Shown here piece by piece: positions 33,990 through 42,686 of a stretch of DNA of 64,000 nt. Origin of the DNA: an uncultured Candidatus Melainabacteria bacterium (GTDB lineage Bacteria > Cyanobacteriota > Vampirovibrionia > Gastranaerophilales > Gastranaerophilaceae). The stretch covers positions 124,001-188,000 of the forward strand of contig CANARY010000005.1 in NCBI GenBank assembly GCA_947364235.1, in the 5' to 3' direction. Below the pieces are notes generated by a model. It was not told the DNA's origin. It saw nothing but the letters and a program-made list of their open reading frames with translations, and did not search any database. Positions within the stretch are counted from its first letter, which is position 1, and each line of letters begins with the position of its first letter. The position numbers and the translations under genes were made by a program.

Positions 33990-35033
33990 CTAACCCTCTA
34001 AATACGTATATTCAGAGTCTTCTGCCAATTTTTTCTCTATTTCTTCAAAAGTAATCAGTCCTTCTGTTGCTCCAAATTCTGAGACAACGCTGGAAGAATT
34101 TACAGAAGCATACATTAAAGATAATCCGACATTCAAATCTGTTCTCTGCAGCGCTCCGCAGAAGGTTGAAGCAAATGCATCTCCTGCTCCAAGAGTCGAA
34201 ACAACCGGAGCAGGATAAGTCGGGCAGAAATAGAATTTTTGACCATCATAAGCATAAGCACCTTTTCCGCCGTCAGTGATAACAATAATCTGGTAATCCA
34301 TGACCTTCATTGTTTCAAGCATTTTCTTAATATCACGATGAATTATGTCATGAGAAAATTTTTCAGTTTTAGTATCCGGCCTTACCTGAATTCCTGTTGT
34401 CATCATTGCTTCTTCTTTATTCATAACCACAATATGCGCCGATTTTAGAATATGCTTAATATGTTCAAATCCTCGTTTAATGCTTGTAGTACCTGCATTG
34501 AAACAAATTTTTGTACCATGCTCGTGTGCATAATCAACAATAGGTTCTAACACTTTATTAGACTCGCCGTTTAATGGAGCAACATACAATAAATCAGCTT
34601 CTTCTATCGCTTTAAAATTGATTTCACTTTCTAATATTTGAGCGTTTGCACCTCTATGAGCAAGAACAGTTCTATCTCCTTGAAAACTTACAAGAATAAT
34701 TGAAAAACCTGTGGAAGTTTGCTTGTTTTGAATAATATGTTCGAGATTAACAGTACGCCCTTTAAATGCTTCTAAAACTCCTTCTGAATAAATGTCTTCT
34801 CCTATTTTAAATATTGCAGAAGTATCAAAACCAAGATTCGCAAAATTACATGCTGTATTTACACCGCCGCCGCCGACATTTGATGAAAAACCTGATATAT
34901 CAATTTTAGCCCCATAAGGGTAGCTCATAAAATCAGAACTTTTATTTTTAGAGGCTACTGATACAATGTTAGCCTCGTCGCATTCAACAAATACATCCAT
35001 TGTTGCACTTCCTATTGTTAAAACCTTAGTCAT
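33990..35033 (-). CDS. PfkB-family carbohydrate kinase
   Basis: A 347-residue ribokinase-fold kinase. I set the start at 35033 because GGAGG of the ribosome-binding site lies inside the alternative upstream start. Motifs: GSATMDVFVE at the N-terminus, GGGGVNTACNFANLGF (sugar-binding first signature), DGGKGAYAY and the C-terminal second signature STLGAGDAFASTFCGAL with the catalytic Asp. The substrate (ribose, fructose, adenosine or a nucleoside) cannot be deduced. First gene of the pfkB-nuclease-tatD-tlyA operon. Confidence 0.9.
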   Translation of the reverse strand: MTKVLTIGSATMDVFVECDEANIVSVASKNKSSDFMSYPYGAKIDISGFSSNVGGGGVNTACNFANLGFDTSAIFKIGEDIYSEGVLEAFKGRTVNLEHIIQNKQTSTGFSIILVSFQGDRTVLAHRGANAQILESEINFKAIEEADLLYVAPLNGESNKVLEPIVDYAHEHGTKICFNAGTTSIKRGFEHIKHILKSAHIVVMNKEEAMMTTGIQVRPDTKTEKFSHDIIHRDIKKMLETMKVMDYQIIVITDGGKGAYAYDGQKFYFCPTYPAPVVSTLGAGDAFASTFCGALQRTDLNVGLSLMYASVNSSSVVSEFGATEGLITFEEIEKKLAEDSEYTYLEG

Positions 35034-35053
35034 AATAACCTCCATAAATATAT

Positions 35054-35066
35054 AATAGCAAAAAAA
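35054..35066 (+). promoter_or_regulatory. AATAGCAAAAA element upstream of the gene at 35105
   Basis: TATAAT directly followed by AGCAAAAA, resembling the elements before the genes starting at 43775 and 57455. Probably -10 box plus initially transcribed region. Confidence 0.35.
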
Positions 35067-35104
35067 ATATTTTTGCGTTTAAATAAAATAGAGGTATTAG
35101 AATA

Positions 35105-35509
35105 ATGAATTTGACAATAAATAATGTAAACTTTAACGGAAAAAACGAAGTAATATACGGACTTAAAAAGGCTGCAGAAGAAGCAAGGAATATTAAAAAA
35201 GAATGTGCTTACCTGTATGGTCCACGACCAATAAACAAAACCGAAAATATACACAAAGCACAAGGAGCTCTTGATGCATACACAAATATGGTTGTACACG
35301 ATAAATCTTTTATCGAATCCATCAACGAAATATCAAAAGATAAAGGGATAATAAATTCTCTGAAAGAAACTTTAACAACTATTAGAACTCCTTACGGCGA
35401 CTTATTTCCAAATGAACGCTTTATCGAAGCTATACAGAAATCAGTTAAAAAAGCTGAGATAAATGCTTCTTCAAGCGTAGAAAACTTTTTAAACCATTTT
35501 AAAATGTAA
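35105..35509 (+). CDS. Unknown protein with N-terminal VNFNGK motif
   Basis: I do not recognise this 134-residue, mostly helical, Lys/Glu/Asn-rich protein. It begins with INNVNFNGKNE (residues 5-15), one of the clearest examples of the short N-terminal F-x-G tag found in several proteins here. No Cys-rich region other than one Cys, no signal peptide, no membrane segment. Monocistronic, divergent from the PfkB operon, 180 bp before a flagellin gene on the same strand. Confidence 0.7.
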   Translation: MNLTINNVNFNGKNEVIYGLKKAAEEARNIKKECAYLYGPRPINKTENIHKAQGALDAYTNMVVHDKSFIESINEISKDKGIINSLKETLTTIRTPYGDLFPNERFIEAIQKSVKKAEINASSSVENFLNHFKM

Positions 35510-35560
35510 ATAATTGTAAAAATCTCAAGACAGCATAGTGTAAAATTTATTGAGTTATTC

Positions 35561-35566
35561 TATAAT
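35561..35566 (+). promoter_or_regulatory. -10 box of flagellin gene at 35689
   Basis: TATAAT (35561-35566) would give a leader of about 115 nt. No convincing sigma-28 (GCCGATAA) box is present. Confidence 0.35.
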
Positions 35567-35642
35567 GTTTGTATAAAAGGATATGTGAATTATATATAAA
35601 TAAAAAGAGAGATTATGTAATTCGCTTTGATTAGGGAATAAT

Positions 35643-35668
35643 GTGCAGATGGTAATTTAAAGCTGCAC
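35643..35668 (+). promoter_or_regulatory. Leader hairpin before the flagellin gene
   Basis: GTGCAG and CTGCAC pair around a 14-nt loop in the long 5' leader. TTAGGGAAT occurs both just before it (35631-35639) and again over the start codon, which could allow alternative folding or binding by a CsrA-like regulator (inference). Confidence 0.3.
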
Positions 35669-35688
35669 CGAGTCAGAAAGGTTAGGGA

Positions 35689-36576
35689 ATGGCTCTTACT
35701 ATAAATACAAACATGTCGTCTTTGATTGTTCAAAGTAATTTAAATGCAGCGACAAACATGTTAAATCGTTCTATTGAAAGAATGACAACAGGGTTTAAAA
35801 TAAACCACGCATCAGATAACGCTGCGGGCTATTCCATTGCAATTAACTGGAAAAAACAATTAAGTTCACTTGATATTGCAGCCGATAATGCAGCTACCGG
35901 TTCTGATATGATGACAACACTAGAAGACACTTATTCTTTAGTTTCTTCCCATCTTCAACGTGTAAGAGATTTAACAGAACAAGCTGCAAACGGAACTTAC
36001 GGTTCTGAGTCTTTAAAAGCAATAAGTTCTGAAATTACAGCAAGGTTAGAAGAAATCGACCGTATTGCAAGTAATTGTGAATTTAACGGACTTTATATGA
36101 TGGATGGCACAATGAAAAATGACATCTTTCTTCAGGTAGGATTATATAGTGATACTAACAGCCAGATAACTCTCAGCAAAGACTTATTTTTAGATGCTCA
36201 CGTATCAACATTATTTACAGATTTTGGAGATACTGCAGATGCAACAATTGAAAGCGTAGCTAAGCTTTGTTCAGGCTATGACGGTTCCAAAATAACCGGC
36301 GGTCAAAAAGATATGCTGAACAAAATTGATGGTGTAATTAACCAAATTTCATCAAGAAACAGCATATTAGGAGCGGCACAAAATAGAATTGAATCTGCAA
36401 CAGAATCAATAGGAGTTCAAACAGAGAATTTAACATCTTCTCTTTCTACACTCAGAGATTCTGATATTGCAGAAGAATCTTCAAACTATATAAAAGCGCA
36501 AATATTGCAGCAAGCTTCAGCATCATTGCTTGCAACTGCAAATCAAGCGCCGAGTATAGCATTAAACTTATTATAA
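35689..36576 (+). CDS. fliC: Flagellin
   Basis: A 295-residue flagellin of compact type. N-terminal D0/D1 (MALTINTNMSSLIVQSNLNAATNMLNRSIERMTTGFKINHASDNAAGYSIA, RVRDLTEQAANGTYG) and C-terminal D1/D0 (AQNRIESATESIGVQTENLTSSLSTLRDSDIAEESSNYIKAQILQQASASLLATANQAP) are intact; the middle domain is short (about 145-200). It is exported by the flagellar type III system and lacks a signal peptide. The 558-residue paralogue at 21945 shares both ends. Long structured 5' leader, own terminator. Confidence 0.95.
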   Translation: MALTINTNMSSLIVQSNLNAATNMLNRSIERMTTGFKINHASDNAAGYSIAINWKKQLSSLDIAADNAATGSDMMTTLEDTYSLVSSHLQRVRDLTEQAANGTYGSESLKAISSEITARLEEIDRIASNCEFNGLYMMDGTMKNDIFLQVGLYSDTNSQITLSKDLFLDAHVSTLFTDFGDTADATIESVAKLCSGYDGSKITGGQKDMLNKIDGVINQISSRNSILGAAQNRIESATESIGVQTENLTSSLSTLRDSDIAEESSNYIKAQILQQASASLLATANQAPSIALNLL

Positions 36577-36616
36577 AAACTAAATTTGTTGTTGATTGGG
36601 ATATGTACTTATATAT

Positions 36617-36641
36617 GAGCTTGAGAAATCAAGCTCTTTTT
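36617..36641 (+). terminator. Terminator of the short flagellin gene
   Basis: GAGCTTGA-GAAA-TCAAGCTC followed by TTTTT. Confidence 0.85.
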
Positions 36642-36711
36642 ATTGTGCAGATTACATAAACACTTTTTGAACAATCGTCCTAAATCAACCCAATACATTA
36701 ACCCTCCACGC

Positions 36712-36740
36712 TTTACATTTCACCCTGTTTCTGATAAACT
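36712..36740 (+). promoter_or_regulatory. Promoter of fabI
   Basis: TTTACA, a 17-nt spacer and TAAACT (36735-36740), about 36 nt before the ATG; AGAGGAG serves as ribosome-binding site. Confidence 0.45.
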
Positions 36741-36775
36741 TATCCTTGTAGATTAGGTAAAGAGGAGTTTTATTT

Positions 36776-37579
36776 ATGGATTTAATGAAAGGGAAAAAAG
36801 GTATAATTTTTGGCGTTTCAAACACTCACGGTATCGCTTACGGTATTGCAAAACAATTGTTTGAACAAGGCGCTGATATTGCTTTCACATACGCAGGCGA
36901 AGCTATGGAAAAAAGAGTTCGTCCAATTGCAGAAGAAATGAACGCTAAGTTAATCATGAGCTGTGATGTAACTAAAGAAGAAGAAGTGGAAGCAGTATTT
37001 AAAGAATGTGAAAAAATCTACGGCAAGCTAGACTTTGTAGTTCACGCTGTTGCTTTTGCTCCAAAAGAAGATTTAATGGGCAGATTTGTTGACACTTCAA
37101 AAGAAGGCTGGGATATCGCTCTAGGTGTAAGCGCTTACTCACTTGTTAGAGTTTGCAGACACGCTGAGCCTATCATGAATGAAGGAAGCTCTATTTTCGC
37201 ACTTACTTACCTTGGCTCAGTTCTTTCTGTTCCAAGCTATAATGTAATGGGCGTTGCAAAAGCTGCATTAGAATCTGCTATGAGATTCTTAGCTGTTGAT
37301 TTAGGTGCTAAAGGCATCAGAGTTAACTGCTTATCATCTGGTCCTGTAAAAACACTTGCTTCTATGGGTATTGCAGGTTTCTCAAAAATGCTTAAAGCTG
37401 CAACAATGAGAGCTCCAATGAAAAGAAATGTTTCTCTTGAAGATGTAGGAAGAGCTGGTTTATACTTAGCATCTGATCTTTCAAGCGGTACAACAGGCGA
37501 AGTTATATACTGCGACTGTGGATGCCACTCAGCTTATGCTTCATCTGAAGAAATGGATGTTATTTCTAAAGCTGAATAA
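36776..37579 (+). CDS. fabI: Enoyl-ACP reductase (NADH)
   Basis: Last reductive step of fatty acid elongation. The 267-residue SDR protein has GVSNTHGIAYGIAKQLFEQGA (nucleotide binding), HAVAFAPKEDLMGRFVDTS, LTYLGS and the catalytic Tyr/Lys in SYNVMGVAKAALES, with the FabI-specific substrate loop (SSGPVKTLASMGIAGF). Full length. Triclosan-type inhibitors target this family. It is terminated by a strong hairpin, then an unrelated secreted protein gene begins. Confidence 0.95.
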   Translation: MDLMKGKKGIIFGVSNTHGIAYGIAKQLFEQGADIAFTYAGEAMEKRVRPIAEEMNAKLIMSCDVTKEEEVEAVFKECEKIYGKLDFVVHAVAFAPKEDLMGRFVDTSKEGWDIALGVSAYSLVRVCRHAEPIMNEGSSIFALTYLGSVLSVPSYNVMGVAKAALESAMRFLAVDLGAKGIRVNCLSSGPVKTLASMGIAGFSKMLKAATMRAPMKRNVSLEDVGRAGLYLASDLSSGTTGEVIYCDCGCHSAYASSEEMDVISKAE

Positions 37580-37590
37580 TAATTCTATTA

Positions 37591-37622
37591 AGGCGGATTT
37601 GCGTTTTGCAAATCCGCCTTTC
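37591..37622 (+). terminator. Terminator of fabI
   Basis: AGGCGGATTTGC-GTTTT-GCAAATCCGCCT with a short T run. The stem is nearly identical to that after metK. Confidence 0.8.
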
Positions 37623-37646
37623 TATACAAAATATAGGAAAGTTTAT

Positions 37647-38030
37647 ATGAAAAAATTTTTATCATTTTTATTCTTACTAACAGTTATTCTTTTTAGTGCC
37701 AATCAAGCAAATTCAATGTCTTATGAAGAAGCATCTAACGATTCTAAGCCTATGGCGCTTCTTATTTACGCTTCTTGGGCTGATGATATAGATAAAGTTA
37801 AACAAACTTTTGATACTCTTGCTCAAAGATACGATAAAAAATACAACTTTGTTACTTTAGACATTGCTTCAAGTGATACAAAAGTTTTTAACAAAAAATA
37901 CCACATCTATCCAAACCTTCCTTATGTTCTTCTATTCAAAGACAGAGGTAAAATTTCAAGATACTTGCAAAAAGATTGTGCTATAGATAATTCTTGCTTT
38001 GCACAAAAGCTAGATATGTTTTCCAATTAA
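37647..38030 (+). CDS. Secreted thioredoxin-fold protein without active-site Cys
   Basis: A 127-residue protein. The start at 37647 gives a clean signal peptide (MKKFLSFLFLLTVILFSANQANS). The mature part has the thioredoxin pattern: MALLIYASWADDIDKVKQTFDTLAQRY, FVTLDI and the cis-Pro strand NLPYVLLFKD, but WCxxC is replaced by WADDI, so it cannot do dithiol exchange; two Cys remain near the C-terminus (DCAIDNSC). Probably a periplasmic chaperone or scaffold. Function not known. Confidence 0.75.
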   Translation: MKKFLSFLFLLTVILFSANQANSMSYEEASNDSKPMALLIYASWADDIDKVKQTFDTLAQRYDKKYNFVTLDIASSDTKVFNKKYHIYPNLPYVLLFKDRGKISRYLQKDCAIDNSCFAQKLDMFSN

Positions 38031-38108
38031 TTTGTAAACTTTTGTAAATATTATCTTAAAACATGAAATCCGTCTGGAGAAAAATACTTTATATGTATAT
38101 ACAAATGT

Positions 38109-38114
38109 TATACA
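38109..38114 (+). promoter_or_regulatory. Possible extended -10 for the 53-residue gene
   Basis: TGT-TATACA, about 33 nt before the ATG; weak -35. Confidence 0.3.
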
Positions 38115-38146
38115 CATGAGATGATATTTAGAAAGGACGGTAATAT

Positions 38147-38308
38147 ATGGGACCAAATGTGGACGGAGCACATAGCACAAATTCGGTTAAGCCTTTTTGG
38201 ATGCAGCAACAGGATAATACTCCAAAAGAAACTCAAACAGATAAGTTAAAAAAAGGCAATGTATGGGACTATGCGGCTTCAATGCAAGCAGGAGCTTTTC
38301 AGGGCTAG
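38147..38308 (+). CDS. Small protein, 53 residues, unknown function
   Basis: A short reading frame starting at ATG 38147 with AAAGGACGG as ribosome-binding site and its own terminator 25 bp behind the stop. The protein is polar, with PFWMQQQ and an aromatic C-terminal part (KKGNVWDYAASMQAGAFQG). No signal peptide or membrane segment. The strong signals at both ends argue for a real, separately transcribed gene. I do not recognise it. Confidence 0.6.
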   Translation: MGPNVDGAHSTNSVKPFWMQQQDNTPKETQTDKLKKGNVWDYAASMQAGAFQG

Positions 38309-38331
38309 TTAACTAGCTTATACAAAAATTT

Positions 38332-38360
38332 GAGACCGGTAATAAACCGGTCTCTTTTTT
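38332..38360 (+). terminator. Terminator of the 53-residue gene
   Basis: GAGACCGGT-AATAA-ACCGGTCTC followed by TTTTTT. Confidence 0.9.
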
Positions 38361-38385
38361 CGCATATATTTAATGTTTGCTTTGT

Positions 38386-40143
38386 TTAGTCATTAACTTT
38401 TTGTTTGAATACATGATCTTTTCTGTCTTGTTCAATATTTGGTGTATCAATTTCAAACACATAAGCATCAGCTGGAGCTAAGTTAACCTTTAGTTCATTT
38501 GCTTCAACTTGAAATTCACTTACATCACCATATTCAGGAACCATATTTACAAGTTTTTGGTCTTCTTTTAATCCAGGAATTTCAATAATACCAGTCACGT
38601 TTCTGTTAGGGTTTTTATTTGCTACAACCAAGATTGTTTTTCCATTATTATGTCTTGCATAAGTAATTATCTGGTCATATTTGTCTTCGCGTTTTTCAAG
38701 TTCAATAAAACTGCTGTTTTTATCTGCAAGAACATCCAGATTTTCACTTCTCATTTTGAGAACCCCTTTCATAACCCTTTCTATATCAGGAGAATCTCCT
38801 CCCGGCTGTCTTGAAAGGTTAAATAATGCAAGACGGTATCTGTGTTCATTCATTAATGTTTTACCAGTATAAGTTTCAATATTATCTGTGTCTCTGTATT
38901 TGTAATCATAATAATCACCTGTTTGGAAACCATCAATAAAATACGGGTTACACATTGGTATAGTTGATTGAAGAACAGTTGTGAGTTTACAGAAATTTTC
39001 TCCGCCGTGAATCATTGAAGAGCTGTCATCATGTGTCAAGAATGAACCAATAACGCTTTTTCCGGCAGGAAGTCTATATGACATATCTAGATTTGATTTT
39101 ACATAATCATTAAATTCTGTACAGTTTCTCCAATCATGAAAAATATGATATTGTCCATAGTATTCATCAAAACCAGCTTTTAACAAATCTTCCGGTCTGT
39201 CATAAGGCATATTAATCATTGGAGAAGCGCATTCGTAAGTATAGCTTTCTGCAAGCCATGCAAATTCAGGGTCTCTGTCATGAGAATATTTAATCAAAAT
39301 ATCCCAGAATTCAGGCGGTTTCGCTCTTGCTACGTCAGCTCTTATACCGTCTAATCCTAAATCTATACAAGCATCTACATACTGTTTATGCATTTCTAAA
39401 AGTTTTGGGTTTAAAGTTCTTTGAGCTTCATCTGCCCAAGGTTCAAACATTCTGATATCAGCCCAGCCTTGAGGAGTTTTATCTTCACCGTTCCTGCCAT
39501 AAGCCATTAAATCCGGCTCAGCTTCAAACATATCAACAGAAGCACAGCTTGGAAGGTCAAGCATAACTCTTATACCGCGTCTATGACATTCATCAATAAA
39601 AGCTTTGAACTGCTCATTAGGGCTCCTTGGATCGTCTTTTTCAATAATCATTGGGTCAATCGCAAGGTCGCCTTCATCTGTTACATATCTTGCAGGAGAA
39701 TAAAGAGAACCCGCAGTTCCCATAGCATTCTTTTTGCCGGTCGGATGAATTGGAAGTATATGAAGAGTGTTTATACCATCTTCTTTAAGCTCATCTAACC
39801 TTGAAATTGCACTTAAAAATGTTCCAACTTTTTCTCCGGTTGATAAAGTAACTTTATCATCACCGTTTAAATCCTGCGCTGTAAATGTTCTTGGAACAAT
39901 TGCCATCATAACAGACTCATTATTTCTAATCATTGAACGCAAATTATTTTTATAAGGTTCTGTTTTTACAGAGCTTAAGTCAACTTTTTTTACCGCAGCT
40001 GCGTTCATCAAAGCTAAATTATCAAGATATTTTGACGATACATCTGTATCAGCTGCTTGATTGATTTCAGGTTTTGTTTGAGGAGCTTGCACTGCTGCAT
40101 CAGCTCTAAAGTTAATAGGCATAATTTTAGTTATTTGCATCAT
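38386..40143 (-). CDS. GH13 alpha-amylase-family protein with N-terminal INFRADA motif
   Basis: A 585-residue glycoside hydrolase family 13 protein. The (beta/alpha)8 barrel starts near 75; catalytic signatures are GLDGIRADVARAKP (nucleophile Asp270), FAWLAESY (acid Glu299) and GSFLTHDDSSS (Asp372), while region I (RVMLDLPSCAS) lacks the usual N-H. No signal peptide; instead, the N-terminus carries MPINFRADA (residues 8-16), matching the shared F-x-G/A tag. It is the last gene of an operon with two large membrane proteins and overlaps the middle gene by 17 nt. Substrate and location unknown. Confidence 0.88.
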   Translation of the reverse strand: MMQITKIMPINFRADAAVQAPQTKPEINQAADTDVSSKYLDNLALMNAAAVKKVDLSSVKTEPYKNNLRSMIRNNESVMMAIVPRTFTAQDLNGDDKVTLSTGEKVGTFLSAISRLDELKEDGINTLHILPIHPTGKKNAMGTAGSLYSPARYVTDEGDLAIDPMIIEKDDPRSPNEQFKAFIDECHRRGIRVMLDLPSCASVDMFEAEPDLMAYGRNGEDKTPQGWADIRMFEPWADEAQRTLNPKLLEMHKQYVDACIDLGLDGIRADVARAKPPEFWDILIKYSHDRDPEFAWLAESYTYECASPMINMPYDRPEDLLKAGFDEYYGQYHIFHDWRNCTEFNDYVKSNLDMSYRLPAGKSVIGSFLTHDDSSSMIHGGENFCKLTTVLQSTIPMCNPYFIDGFQTGDYYDYKYRDTDNIETYTGKTLMNEHRYRLALFNLSRQPGGDSPDIERVMKGVLKMRSENLDVLADKNSSFIELEKREDKYDQIITYARHNNGKTILVVANKNPNRNVTGIIEIPGLKEDQKLVNMVPEYGDVSEFQVEANELKVNLAPADAYVFEIDTPNIEQDRKDHVFKQKVND

Positions 40144-42685
40144 CGCTCACCTGCTTCTGTAAATTATGTGGATTTCTTATCTTACCAAATGTAAACTGTG
40201 CTAAAATAGCAGCGCCAAAGACTGTTCCGCCAATTGCAGAAGCTATTCTAAACCATTTTTGTTTTCCATATTGTCTTTCTGCCGCGTTTTTTACTAAATC
40301 AACAGAATTTTGTGCAACAAGATTGAATTTAGCCATTCTGGTTTTAGAAGATTTTGTATAGTTTTCAAGAACACCAGTATCCAAAATATGCTGAGGTTTT
40401 GTAAAGTCAATATTGTTGTTACCCATAATATCTTTAAATCTCTGGATATATTTTTGTAATCTTCCTGAGACATCACCGGATGCAACATATTGTGAAATAC
40501 CAAGCCCGTTTTTTGTACCTTTTTGCAATTCTTGAGACCAGATAGTATTCATCATGTCTTTATAGAAAGTAGGATTGTTTATAGTATTAAGCTTCATTGT
40601 ATGCTCAGAAGATGTTCCGCTTAATAAAGCTTCTTTACCAGCTTTAAGAATTGCCTGCTCATATTCACCTTGAGGCATAGGGCGTTTATAAATATCAAAC
40701 AAATGAAGAACTCTGTTAAATGAATTTTTAGCACCTTGATATCTTTCAATAATTCTTGAAATTTCAAGATTTTTAGAAGAGCCGACACCTTTTGCGTTAT
40801 GCTTAGCATAGTCAAGACGTTTTGCTTCACTCTCGCTCCAGTAATTAAATCCGGCAAATTTGTCTTTTTTTATACCATCAAGAATATCAAACAAATCTTG
40901 TTTTGACTCAACTGAATTAGAAAGTGTTGATACATCTTCTTTTACCAGCCTATCAACAGTATTTTTAAATCTGCCGATAGAATTCAAGCGTTTTGCAGTG
41001 TTATTATAGTTGTTTTCAATACCGGAAATTAAATCTTTTAAATGCGAAGCTTCAGCATCTTTACCATTTAAGCTTACTTCCATCTCAGATATAACTTTTG
41101 TAAGCTTCTCAACAGCTTTCTGATATTTTGCATCATCTTTTACAAGCTCTGTAAGTTTTTTATCAAAAATTTCTTTTGCATACTTATCAGAACGTCTCAT
41201 TTCGTTTAAGTCTTTGTATTTAATACCGAGAACATCAAACAATGTTTGTTCAAACTTGCCGTAAGAACGAGCAAGTACAGTTTCAGGAGCATACTCAACT
41301 TTGAATGATTTACATTTATCAAGAGTTTTTTGATTTGCTTTAAATTCTCCAAGTACTTTGGCAAAGTCAACAACATCTTTAATACTGTTTTCGTTTACAA
41401 AACGTGATTCAGATGATTGAATATTTTTTGAAATGTTTTCTAAAACTTCATTCTGATAAGCTCTCAATGCAGATTTCGGCATATTTGTTTCACTAGCCAT
41501 CTTACGTTCAAATAGATTTCTAAGCTCACCTTTGATATTAAGAAGCTGCTCTTCTGTTATTTCTTTAGAACCTGCACTATCAAGAATTTCTTTGATTTCT
41601 GCAGAAGTCGGAACAAACACTTTTTCTAATATAGCTTTATTTCTTGAAGGCAAATTCTTTTTAATAGAATTGACAATCTCATCAGCAGTTTTATCTTGAA
41701 TTAAGAAAGATTTTTCACCATTTTTTCCTATCTTAAAGATATTTGTTAAATCATTTCTTATACCTTCAGAAGCAATTGAGTCCATATCTTTTGTTAAAAG
41801 CTTCATAAGATTATCAAACTCTGCTGCAGGAAGCTCTTTTCCATTATAATTAGAAAGAATTTTTTCAACATCCTTACTTAGTTTATTCGAAGGAATAGAT
41901 GCAGCATCTTCACTCATCTTTTCTGTAAGGTGAAGCATTTTTGTAATCGTTGCATTATAGCCGGCATTTCTTGATTTTTCGAGAGCAGGAGCAATAACTT
42001 TTTCCAAACCTCCGCAAATCAAAGCTGACATAACCGGCACAACAGCCGCAGTCATCATCCAAAGAGTATTATTCTGGATTGCGATTTTTCTCATTTGCTC
42101 TTTTACAACATCGTTACGATTTTTAATTCCTCTTGGAATTCCCAGCCTATCGCCAATAATATCTAAATCTTCACCAGGATAATCTTTTTGATACATATCA
42201 AATGGTATGTAGTTTGGATCTTGAAGAACAGCTTTTTTTCTTCCTTGATCATCAACATATTCTTTACCAATATCAAATCCATGAACCAGTCTTGATGGAG
42301 TATTAATTGCAAGCATCGGATAAAGTGACATAGAAGCCAAGAAAGCACCTAAGCCGGCATACTCCATAATACGAACCATAGGATTTTTTGTTCTTGCAGC
42401 CAGCACTGTTGCAATACCTATACCGCCAAGCTTAAGCCCTGCATCATTAAGCCTTCCAAGCTGGTGGTCATTAGCATTACCATCAAAACCGTCTTTTATA
42501 GCTTTAAAATCATAAGCAATATCTTTCAAAAAATACTTAGGAGCAGTCAGCAAAGAATCATGAACAAGATGCCCTTCCGGAGGAAGCGGTCTAACATAAC
42601 CTTCAGTTTTTACTGCTCCTTTTGCATCTTTATAAGGAACATGAGACTTAGTATTATCAATATTTGAAACAGGATTTATCGCCAT
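40127..42685 (-). CDS. Large membrane-associated protein of unknown function (852 aa)
   Basis: I do not recognise this 852-residue protein. Hydrophobic segments lie at about 86-127, 208-237 and 815-837; the 550 residues between the second and third are Lys/Glu-rich helices with coiled-coil character. It has no Sec signal peptide and starts MAINPVSNIDNTKSHVPYKDAKG. A PNYIPFDMYQKDYPGEDLDIIGDRLGIPRG segment may be a domain core. It sits between a membrane protein and a GH13 enzyme in one operon, 1 nt after the former and overlapping the latter, so the three probably work together. Confidence 0.8.
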   Translation of the reverse strand: MAINPVSNIDNTKSHVPYKDAKGAVKTEGYVRPLPPEGHLVHDSLLTAPKYFLKDIAYDFKAIKDGFDGNANDHQLGRLNDAGLKLGGIGIATVLAARTKNPMVRIMEYAGLGAFLASMSLYPMLAINTPSRLVHGFDIGKEYVDDQGRKKAVLQDPNYIPFDMYQKDYPGEDLDIIGDRLGIPRGIKNRNDVVKEQMRKIAIQNNTLWMMTAAVVPVMSALICGGLEKVIAPALEKSRNAGYNATITKMLHLTEKMSEDAASIPSNKLSKDVEKILSNYNGKELPAAEFDNLMKLLTKDMDSIASEGIRNDLTNIFKIGKNGEKSFLIQDKTADEIVNSIKKNLPSRNKAILEKVFVPTSAEIKEILDSAGSKEITEEQLLNIKGELRNLFERKMASETNMPKSALRAYQNEVLENISKNIQSSESRFVNENSIKDVVDFAKVLGEFKANQKTLDKCKSFKVEYAPETVLARSYGKFEQTLFDVLGIKYKDLNEMRRSDKYAKEIFDKKLTELVKDDAKYQKAVEKLTKVISEMEVSLNGKDAEASHLKDLISGIENNYNNTAKRLNSIGRFKNTVDRLVKEDVSTLSNSVESKQDLFDILDGIKKDKFAGFNYWSESEAKRLDYAKHNAKGVGSSKNLEISRIIERYQGAKNSFNRVLHLFDIYKRPMPQGEYEQAILKAGKEALLSGTSSEHTMKLNTINNPTFYKDMMNTIWSQELQKGTKNGLGISQYVASGDVSGRLQKYIQRFKDIMGNNNIDFTKPQHILDTGVLENYTKSSKTRMAKFNLVAQNSVDLVKNAAERQYGKQKWFRIASAIGGTVFGAAILAQFTFGKIRNPHNLQKQVSDDANN

Positions 42686-42686
42686 A

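Noticed and set aside
35510-35688. Sigma-28 promoter for the flagellin gene
   Set aside because: No TAAA-N15-GCCGATAA-like pair; only a general TATAAT was found.
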